64,000 nucleotides of DNA from Rhyzopertha dominica (lineage: Eukaryota; Arthropoda; Insecta; Coleoptera; Bostrichidae): positions 18,104,001-18,168,000 of the forward strand of contig QCXZ01000137.1 of NCBI GenBank assembly GCA_025024175.1, read 5' to 3'. Position 1 is the first letter of the stretch; every line of letters starts with the position of its first letter. The translations under genes were made by a program, and so were the position numbers. The notes under the pieces were generated by a model that was not told the DNA's origin, did no database searches, and was given only the letters and a program-made list of their open reading frames with translations. Positions 48,901 to 60,900 of the stretch are shown here, one piece after another.

Positions 48901-51900
48901 AAATATACTATTTGTAAACATAAAATTGTAAGAATCAAAAATGTACCCACAACTTAACATTTATTTTACAGATCGGAATAAATATAAATTGCTATTTATT
49001 TTCGGGGCTCTTGCGGCTCGTTTTCGGTCTGGCTAACAGTCGAATATATTGGAAATAACGTCGTTCTTTATTATAACATTTCTCTCTATCAGCTTAAAAC
49101 GCATATAATTTTTCCTATTCTCTTCAAGCTATAACAAAATGGAAACTGAATGATAAACACTTATAACCCCAAAAAGAATATAAAACTTACACTAAGAATT
49201 AAGATGATCTTCACAATAGAAAAACAAACTTTGCGATTTCGACATATGTCTAGGGGGCCTTAAACAACTTTTTCATACGTTGATAACCTCGAGCAACAGT
49301 TACAAAAATTTTGATAGCTGTATTGACTGAAGAACTTTTATAACCATGTATAAAACAACACTTGTTTTGTTTTCCATACATAATAGATGCTTGTAAAACT
49401 ACACAAATCACTTTTTGGTGCGACCTGTTACACCGTCCTTTCAATAAACACCACACAAAAGCTTTTCCAATACAAAAATGATACTACACCATTAAACAGC
49501 ACGCTCCTGGGTAATGTTTACATGACACTTGACGTCACGAGTTGAATAACCTTGGATAGATGCGTTTTGGCGGTGACTCCTAAGATTCGAATTTCAGACC
49601 TGAAATTCTCTGCCTACAAATATTTTGTTGTTTTTTTAACATGGCGTACGATATATATGCACTTCAAGATTCATTCTACGTAATTTTCAAAAAAGTGATA
49701 ATACCCAATTTAATAAATACGCGATTTACGTACCCATCTGAGGCTTCTCGGACTTTCCGAAACTAAACGAATGACATCAGCGTACAGGGTTCAGGTACAC
49801 ATAAAGAATAGAGATGGAGAATCGGCAAACTCTTGTTTGATAAAGACAACAAGTATCCTTCTGTGTTCTCTTTGCTATTAAACCATTATGTCTCTTCTGT
49901 TGTGTTTTCCTTTGGTTGTATCGTGATTTGTTTTTAGCCATTAGCTAGTATCTAGGAAGTAAAACAGAACTTAAGCTTTCCTTTGTTTCACGATATTTTT
50001 TACGGCACAGGCAGGGCTTTTTTACAGGATGGTACACCTGCACATTATTCCCTGGCAACGGGCATTCGACATTATTAGGACTGGAAACTGATGAATCTAG
50101 GTCTCTTTAATTTAAGCCCTCTACATTTACCCGCTTGTAAACCAATAACTTCAAGAAATTAGAGGAATGAGTTCGTCAGGAACACTAAATAACGTACAGC
50201 AGAAAATAATTTAAATCTTGTTTGATATTCTCATCAAGCAGTAAGAATATATAATTTATGTCAAATGTTGTTATAACTGAAATCTAAATTGACCTTTGCT
50301 ATATCTGCTTTTGTTGCCGAAAAGATGTTCACTTAAAATATGGTCTACATTTTAGAATTTAAAAAACAAGATTCTTAAGATGTTATTAAACTAATATCGC
50401 TCCCGCTAGTCTACTCATTAGAATCATTTTGACAGATACATCTGCAGATGTGACTACCGATACAGACTGAACTAAAATTTTAAGGCATGAATCTCTAACC
50501 TTTTTATCAAATTGTCACCGATAATCCTTACAAACCCCATCTGAAATTCACCGCCACCAGACCAATAATAATGATTGATCGATTACCTCACAAGTGCTCA
50601 GCGGCGAATGTCCCGCCCTCAACCGATCAGCAACTGTTTTCGGGATCATCGAATAAAGAAGATCGTCTCCGCGCCTTTTCCACTTGTCCAGCAGAGCGTA
50701 ATTGCTTTCCAACTCCGTTGCTCTTTGTTCCGCTTTGTCGAACATCAGTTCTAACCTGTAAAAAGTTACTATGGTACGTGCGTTTTTCCAGCTCGGGTAA
50801 GTTATTCACTTGGAGTTGTGTTGCCAACCTGTCAGGACCATCTCTTTGCTCAGGCCGTGTTGATTTAGGTCGTTGAGGTATAATCCCAGTTCTGGGAGCT
50901 CGTTGATGTCATTTATCCTGATGGACAAATCATTAGGGTTACAAATTGGAAATAAAAGTTATCAGTCTGATATTATCTTACAAAAACAAATGAAATGTTG
51001 TATTTGTTTGTTTAAAATGTCATATTATATTTTAATATGTAAAAAGAGTTTCTTTTAGAACAGATTAAATTCATATTTAGAGTAGTTGATTTCCTAATCC
51101 CTGTGTTCGCTTACATGAAAACTTAGCTTTTAAATAAATGTTTTTTGTCCTAACATATCAAATAGAACTTTAATGAGCAGAGCGTCAACGCAAAATCAGA
51201 ATTATATTTTTTTAGTTTATGTCTCTTTTATTTGCTAGTTTATAAAGGTAACGATAGATTATACAGTTTCTTAATTTCTCATGTAAAGCGAGCACAATCC
51301 TAAATATACGGGGGAGATTTTTATATTATCTACCTAGCCATGACGAAAACAAGTCACAATCGCAAATTTTTGCTGTCAAGTTGCTGAAACATTTTGACGG
51401 TTACTGATTTGATTTGGTTCACATTCAAAAAGTTTTGTTATTTTTGTGTTACCTTAACCGACAGAAAATGAGTGAAATTCATCTAAGAACATAGAAGCAT
51501 AATTGAATTCTTGACGAAGGAAGGAAATGAACCCAAGGATATTGGATAAGGGTTGATTAATGTATATGTTTAATTTTAAAACAAAATTTTGTTCCAAACA
51601 ATTTCGATGGGGTAGGGAATCAATTCAAAATGACCCGAGATGCAAAAGGCCTCTGTTGAAGCAAGAACCGACGAAAACGTCATGAAAGAGGAATAAGAGT
51701 TTCAATTATTTGTGCTGAAATAGGGATATCGCAATTCGGAAGCTACAATGTCAAAAATTTGCTTTAAAGTTTAGGAATAAATTATAGGTCGCAGGGCGTT
51801 GGATTCCGAAATTGCTTGCTTCCGAACATAAACTGTGTCGGTAGCTTTGCGAAGAAAACTTGGAAGTTTTGGCTGAAGACGAAAGGTTTTTTTTATGATA

Positions 51901-54900
51901 ATAGCAGATGATGAAGCGTGGGTGTATTACTGGGATCCATCGACAAAACAAGAGTCCATGCAGTGGTTCCACAGGTGATCTTCACCGCCAAAGAATGCAA
52001 GAACGCAGAAGCTGATGGCGACGATGTTTTGGGATATGGAAATCTCTTACTGACTGACTATATGAAAAAGGATCGTACACTAGCAATCGGAAAGTTGAAA
52101 ATTGCTATACAACAGAAAAGACTCCTCAACTACTATCAACAGATTATGCTGCTTCATGACAGTTGCAAAGTCCACAAAGTTCGCCAATTCCGTGAAGTAA
52201 TGGACGGATACGGTTTTGTAGAGATATAACTTCCGCCCTGCAGCTCAGACTTGGCATTGAGTGACTATCATCTCTGTACCAAATTAAAAAAAGTACTTGA
52301 GGGGATGCTACGGACGAACACTTAAAGAAAGCGATGAAGGAGTTATCAAAAGGAAGAGGAAAAACGTTGTCATAAATGTGTGATCGCTAATGGATCATTG
52401 TTGAAAAATAAAATATAACTCTACTTCCAACTCTTTTCCTTCATAGCCAGGTAGTTAATATAAAATCTCCCGTAGTACTACCAGGAACATTACTGATTAT
52501 TTTGTAATATCTATACGAGGATGTGAAAAGAAATACTGGCTTTGCTTTGCAGTATCTTAATTTTATTTTTCAACATAGTAAAATGGGCATATTACATAAT
52601 AATAGTTCCAGCATTTGACCAAGGGATCGACTTAGCTTAGAGAAGGGGGGGTCAAGGTCGGCGATTATCAATTTTAAAAATCAAATTCATAAGAAGGGCG
52701 TCGAGTCACGCCTGGAAAACGCGAATTATAAACACTTACTATCGCTAGTGAAGACGTTATGGAGATGATAAGTTCATTCTTTGAAAGTAACAACTTGCAA
52801 TAGAAATATTTGTGTGGAGTGTGTACCAAAGGAGCACCAGCCATGCTATGATCGAAGTCGGGCTTTCCGTCAAAATTATGTATAATCTAATGCTCCTAAT
52901 TCTCGTCTGTTCAAGCATCTATGCCAAAACAAGAACTCTGATTACAAAGTTCTTCTTTTCTGCGCTTCTGTTCGTTAGTCATCATTAATTATAAGACCTA
53001 GACTAAAAGCATAGACTTTTTATCTGCAATCCTCCAGAAGCTAAAAAGGCCCAACTTGCAACTTTAGGGTAAAAAGTATGTTGAGAACCTAGCGGGAAGA
53101 ATTATGACATAATATATTATCTAAGAGAAGAAACTAACAACCACCTTTAAGACTTTGAAGCTGAAGCTCAACGTTATTTCGGGAATTTTACTGAACACGA
53201 AGCTGCATTAATATGAAACGCACTTCATGTATCTTTCAATATTGTTGAGGTTCCTGATGAATTGCAGGATGAATTTTTGGAGCTGCAAAATGACTTTTCA
53301 GCTCGTGACACATTTCAAAAAAAGTCGTTATTCGATTTTGGTCCATTATGCGTCATTCGTATCCTAAAATTTTCAAACAAAGTGTCATTTGCTTTTACTT
53401 ACTTTTCTGCAGGTCAAAAAGAAAACCAAGAATAAACTAGATGTTCAAGATGACATTAGATTAATCTTGTCAAAAACTGCACCAAGAATAAATATAATAC
53501 TTGTAAAGCAGGTGCAAACTAAATCATCACATCACATTATAATCTCTGTTGGCTGTTTTATTTTTCAAATATGGTGACTGCCGAAAGTGTTTGCTATTAA
53601 AAAAAGGATTGAGAACCATTGTCTTGCCAGCTAGGAACTTCTTTAAATTTGGAAACAAAATTAAACAAAAGTTAAAAGCCCAGTTATCCGATTTTGTCTA
53701 GCACAGCATGAGACATGTGACATGGAGCATTATCCTGATTAATCAAGATTTTTTTTATGTACACATTGAATATTTTAGAGAATTATGCTTTTTGACAGTC
53801 GGGAAGTGTTTCGTCTCATCCTCGTATTTACAAAGGCCTTCACGAGAAAACATTACATATTTTGTATTTGAGCTATCTCGCCAAGCAAGATTTATTCCCG
53901 AAATTTACATATTAAGTGAAGATGCGAGTGGAATTCTAATGAATCAAGTATATTTCGCAAGTGCGCAAGTACTCTTACATTAGTAAAGTTTAAATTGCAG
54001 CCTCTCATTTGTCTACTAGTGTCTCCATAGTCAAAAAGATATCCAAATTCTAAAACACTAGATCTTGCTAGAATGCATCAGCAAGAACAAACACAACTCG
54101 TAAGAATTTAATATCACAATATTAAATCGAATAGGTACACACATACGAGTACACATAAAGTCATTGAAAGGTTTGTATAGTAAGCTTTAAAATATTATAA
54201 AGACTCTTAATATATGAAAAGTGTAGGTAGGAATGAAAATTTATACATACTAACACCTTTCTTTTTTATAATTGCGATTATGATGCTTTAGTCTTAATAT
54301 TATTAAACTACGTTCAATTGTAGGTTATGAGTTATACTCCTTAAGGTCAAAAATCTCATCTTTCTTCAGGGAACACTCATGTATCTATACACCAAACCAA
54401 TCAAGTACGAATAGACCAGTCAAGTAAAACTAATTTTTTATCTTGAATTTTAATAATTAGTTGAATGACCTTAGAAATACCAGTACAGGTTTTCGAAAAC
54501 CTCAGTATAACAAAATAATAAAACCATAAAAAAATCATATCGCGCCACAGGTTTTTACAAATGCTGAGGTAATGACTGCAGATACGAGGAAAATGCAGAG
54601 AACTAAAATGTAGCTGGTCATTCTCCACACATATGCAAAGTTTGCGATTCTCCAAACAAAACCATCAATTTTTGAAGTGAAAAACAATGCGCTGCAACTT
54701 TTATTTGTTATAAGACTTACTTGACTCAAAAAACAAAATTCTCTTTATACAACAGGTATATAACAAATTTTCATCTATAAGCGTACTCGCCATAAAGAAA
54801 ATATGGTTTTCGACAAAGAAGTTTGACTACTCACTACCTACTTGTAATGTGGAAGTACTGGCGAAACTGACGCCTTCTGCAATGTTTTGTTACAAAATGG

Positions 54901-57900
54901 GAATGGAAATCTGATTTCGTGCATTAAGAAACTTATGAGATTAAGCTTTCAAATTCAGTATATCCAGACCTTCGGAGGTAATTAAAAATTTTATGAATAA
55001 GTCAATTTTACGGCTCTGTAAAGTGAAAAAGAACACAACATTTAATTTGAAATAAAGAAAGGTTAAAAACTAGTCCATAATGTTATTTAGTGTCCATGAT
55101 TTTATTATTAGATAGAAAACTTTTTCAAAGGAAATATTTTATATTAAAATATTCCCATAAACTTTCCTTGGAGACAAGCGCATACCTTTAAACAAATTTT
55201 AGTGGTATAAAATATCACCTTATAGGCTACAATCGTCTGTTGTTCTACTTCAGGATATAATCAAACTCTTTTTTACCAGTTTTGAAAGATCCTTCTTTAT
55301 TTGATGTTTGTGGTCTTTATTATGATGTCGACTTGTTCTGCGTAGAATTAATTCCTACCTTCTTAAAAATAGCTACTTACACGGGACTGCATAGAAATAT
55401 GGTCATCTTGATATCCTCAATATACCGCATCTGTCCCTTGAGAAGAATGTTTTTGAGTCCCGGCTGACTATCTCTTCTCAAAGTGTATGGGGAAATGCTC
55501 CGTCCGTCGACTTGAATCTCGTTCACCGGGTTAGGTAGCCTGTCTAGTTTGGTGTCGTTTTTCGCTTTTTCTGCCGTCACCTCCGATCGCAGAAGCTCAA
55601 TTTCGAAGAGAACGGAAGTCAAGTAGAACGTCTGAAGTGCAAAGGCTATGCAAAATCATTTAAACTTAAAAGCATGGCCGGGGTTTCACTGATTCGTAAT
55701 AGTTGGCATTCCTTAGGTGTGGAAATCGGCATAGTCCATTTTTGTTTCCATACTTTGTGCTGATTCTTAATTTGATTTGAAGTTAATCTAGTTTTGTAAC
55801 TTAGGGCAAGTCTGCATGGAATTTACAATTGTAGAGTGCGGGTATATCAGATACTATTGTTAGAAGCATGATATCTCGACATTACGGAAAATCAAAGGAT
55901 TCAGCCTGTTCTTTTTTCTTAATACGTAAATTTGCTTATTTTATATCAACTTGTAACAACTTCCTATGAAATGGCTAAAAATATAAACGTAAGGAAATAA
56001 TTTTTTACTCTGCATTAATAAGACAAGACAGAGACAATAAAGAACCAAAACAAGTGAATAAATTTTGCATTTATAATAATTAATAATGAGGAAACATATT
56101 TAATACTTTTAAACTAAAGGTATAATTATGGCTAGGCAAAATTCTGCAAAAGCAATCCTGAAGGTTTTCTATGCAGCAACGATATTTGGCAGGCTTTACT
56201 TTGCACGTCTAATACTCATTGCATTGTTCACTAAACATTCGATAGTAAATAGTCCAAGAATAAATTAGGTGAAAATAACTGCATCTAATAAGTAAATATA
56301 TAATGTACAACAGAGTGGGCCAAATTAAACACTGCAGCTAATTTTAACGAGGAACTCATTGGTGGAAAAGTTAGTCCAAAATCTATCTTAGTATCGCAGA
56401 TCCAATTCGCTATTCCAAAAATGTAGCACATTTTGCGCTTTAATTAAGTTTACTTTAAGGTACAAAGTTTTTGCCAGTGGGTTTAAAACGCACACTTTGA
56501 GAGGAGCTTTAGACGACTGACAAGCGATTTAAAGTTGTCAAATTTTGCTTTAAGAAGAAATTGAATTTTCAAGTTAATTTGCAATACGGTTTGAAAATTA
56601 TGAAAAAATGGGATGTGATAATATATTTCACACAAACCGGTGGAAATATGGCAGCAGCATGTAACAAATATTACGGGCGGTATCAAGAAAGGCAGCGACA
56701 AAATTTCAAAGATTTTTTCCACAATTGCGACTAGCTGGTCAGTTTAAAAAGCCACGTCCCAAGACGTATGTATCAAGTAGGGATAGTATTCCCAAAACGC
56801 AGATTTTCGAAGATCACCCTGTATCTTCGATACTACGATATTTATCGTTCTGCGATTTTCATCATTGAGTTTCTGATTAAAATTGGCCTTCAAACCGACA
56901 CCAATTTTCATCTATCTCCATTAGGTGAAGGAATTTACTTTTGAAAGTGTCCAATTTGGCGCTCACCCTATACACACATGAAAAAGTGATTAAACAATTT
57001 CTTACATTGGTTGTTACATAATGTAAAATATGTATCCAAGTGACATAGATCTAGTTCTAAGTATAATCATGTTCTGTCTAATTACTATAATATTTAACAG
57101 TTGACTAAACGTGAGTTGCCAGTGGCAGTTGCCCCACCACTCATAATTCGAACCCGAAGGAGTCCACAACGCATGTCTTATTCGACAACTAGACAACTAC
57201 AGGTTGCAGGATATTGGGGCTCCTGCTAATAGGAAGCAGCTGGATCATCTGGCGACTCATTTATCTCACTTAGATTTACAGTTCTTATGGACGTGTGTCA
57301 CACACCAACCTACATCATGGCACGCATAAGTACCTACAAAGNATAATCTCCAATATTTTCAATAATGGTATTTGTGGATTAGATTTATAAGACAAGCCTC
57401 GTANGCATCTGTAAGTACGAGAGAGTCTGTTACAGGCAATCGACGATTGCGACCGAGACCGAGATTAAGGTACCTGAGACCCATACGAGACCGAGACTGA
57501 ACACAACAAAAATATGTATAAAAAGGTGGGATTAAATTGTTTACACTAGTGATGATTTCAAACTTGACACTTTTAAGTGTAAATAACACAATTATCATAT
57601 TCATACCCATTATTTTAGTTCACTAAATTAGCACAATATAATTTAATTATTTACCTAATTCTATTACTTACATAATTTTAGTAGTAATTTAATTGAAGTA
57701 GTAATAATATAGTAAGCGGTAAAGCTAAGCAAATTATATAGTGAGTTTTTATCTGAAAGATTTTACATGTTTACAGGAACAGTAAACTACCAGTCAAGTA
57801 CAAGTACTAGGGCTATGGAAAAAGCAAATTTCCAGGAAGCGCTTAAAAGCAGATTATAAAATATTACCTGCATATCTATGCAATATCCTCAAAGCAGCAA

Positions 57901-60900
57901 ATATATTTACCGTATATTGTACATATTGTTCCAAAATTCACGCAACACTTAAAGCATTTGCAAGGATAACAATCAGGCAGAAGTTTGTCTTTTGTCACAT
58001 CACTTACTTAACGTTTCGCTTAACGTTTGTCATTTCATAATTTATGAATTCTAATTTTACAATACCCGGACTTCCCTTTCAAGTTTGTCATATTTTCATT
58101 CTGTTATCTATTGGCCAGCGACTTCAGCGACGAATTAAATTGATCAACAATTTATATCAATGAAAATTTTAATTCAACAAACGTAATAATTTGCAGGAAA
58201 GGCCATGCTTCCAGTTAATCTTTCATTTATATGTTTGATGAACAAAAATGCTACTTGAATAAAAATGATAAAAATAATTATTAATATGTTTGTTTCGAAA
58301 TGTAAGCACAACGCTTTTATCAAATTAACAAAATAGTTCATTAAACATTTTTAATCGGTTTAGTTTGCTGAACGAACAAAAAATTGTTTGATGTAAATTC
58401 AAGAAGCATTAGATGAATGTTTAAATTTGTTAGTTTTTGAAATGTTGCATGAAAAGATTTGTTAATAAAAGTTATATCGGCGTTCCATAGCGCACAGTGG
58501 CGTGCCAGATAGCGTCAATGTATCATAGTGTTTATAATATGTAGCACGAATAGTTTTCAACCGCAATCTCTAAAGAAACCTTTTCATGCAAAATGGAATA
58601 TCAGTATATTGACAATAACTAAGTACAAGTAAATCAACCGTCAAATGGTTTAATTTTTTTGCGTTGCGTGTTGGTATTAGTGCAAACATGGTATAATTTT
58701 TCGCCATTTTGGCTAATTGTCATAGCTTTCTTTTTTTCGTTTTGTTTCTTCTGTATCTAATTGGCCCAATAAAGAATTGTATTATTATTGTTATTATTAT
58801 TAATTCCCGTAAGCTACCTATTGTGCATCAAACTTAGTGTACCTATATTGTAGTTTGTACTTAGTAGTTTTTATAACCATTGGTCAATGGCAATACAGCG
58901 TACATTATGAGTTTAGTATTCACCCCTATAACTCTATTAAAAAAGTACCTTTAGCTAACTTATTTTTGTAAATCGTAGTAAAAGTTATATGCGAAGACAA
59001 GGTGAAATAATCATGTTTGTGTAGGTAGATACTTATAACAGAATAGTGCTAGACAAAAATTTTTTAAACATATTTTTCTACGATTTTTATAAAATTTTGG
59101 TTTCTATATTCGGCGACATAAGAAAGTATTTTACAAGAAATAAACCATACAAGATAAATATAAAATGTAAGAGTTAGTATCAGTTTCTTCTAAATAATTA
59201 TAATTGCATGATGGCAGTAGGTAACCAAATTTTGATTTCAGCTGCATCGCACTTGATTTTAATTGCACAAAAAGCATTGTTACATTCAATTTAATATTTT
59301 ATCCTGACAAATAATTAATAAAATACAATAATACAGTCAAAACATTAGTACAATTACTACGAAATCAGCAAGCCATCTTGCGTGGGTACATAAATACTAT
59401 GAAGGCTATAGCGCAATGCATTAATTTGTATGCATTATGTTGTTAATTATGATCAAGTGTGATGGATAACAAAATTTAGTTACTTGCATGATCAACTTGA
59501 TATCCATTATCTATAAAAAAATCTCTCAAATTAATTATATGTACAAAAGTATATACTTTTTAAATCACTGTATGTAAAAAGATTATTACAGTCTGATAAA
59601 TAATGGTCATTTTAAAAGATTTATGCCAACACAAATATATTATCGCATGGAATTTTAGTATGGCTTACAAATGTATTTGNTGTGCTGTGAATGTTATTTT
59701 AAAAGAAAAGTTACAGAAGACAAATGCCGAAATACCAAGCTCAATCACCGTGTAACTGTAGAAGGTATATCTCAAGATATCTACGATGCACTTTAGTTGT
59801 AAATACTTCTAATATCGCCTTTGATGACATTCTTGTAAAAGGAACATATCAGGATTTCAAAAATATTAGGATTACCACCACTTGTCAGAAACCCGAGACT
59901 CGTCACGAGACCGAGACTAAATAGACCGAGACCGAAGCACTATACACATTGTTTCGGATAATCGAGTCTACTGTAGGTACATAAATATTTCCAAATAGCA
60001 TGCAATTTACGTACATTGTTCCACGTGAAAGTAATTCCCTTAGGTCTCCTGAGCCTGAAGAATTTTGTAACTGGTTGTCCCAAAAGCTTCTCCTTACCGC
60101 CACAGACACTAACCAATTTCTCCCCTATTCCAGCAATAACCATAGCGGGGGTTATCAATATTGCAAACGGAAACAGTTGCAATAGGAGATCGCAAGGGAA
60201 CGCTGACAGCTGATGCCTAATTTGCAGGTGGGCCGCCTTGGCTGCGTCCCTGGATTGCATCTTTAAACATGAACAGGAGGGTGAAATCAGATTAAACGTA
60301 CTGGAAAAAGGAAGAACTTCTGACTTACGATGTAATGGTATTTTAGATAAAATCGATTTAGCTGACATACTGCTTCCATCTAGTTGTAATGCATAGAGAG
60401 TTGTAAGAGAACAGCAATTTCGTAAAGTTACATATATGTGAAACACGTTTCAGACAAGTAATGCTTTTAACTCATGATTTCAGAATGCATTTTCAGCAAA
60501 GCAATAGAGTAACTGGCATTTTTATATTTAAGTATATTATTATGAGTTCTTGTACGTTTTACAGAAAAAACATGTAAGCAGTATTCTTTTAGTTGAATAT
60601 CTCACAGCCTCACACTCGATTAACATAGTCTGTCTAATAAGGGTTTAAAACAAAATTTTACAACCCCTGTAAAAATATGGGTCTTAAAATTCGGCGCATC
60701 TGAACTTGGTATAACTTTGACACCCTTTTTGAGAAACGATCGTCAAGGTTATCTCATAAATCTCGTGAAATAAAACTCATTCAAAACCGCAAGCTTATTT
60801 CCAAGCTATACCTAATTATTCGCTTGCTTTTATTATTGGCCAGTGTTCACAGTTACCGTTTATAACTTCTGTATCTTTAATTATAATTAGGGGTGGATTT

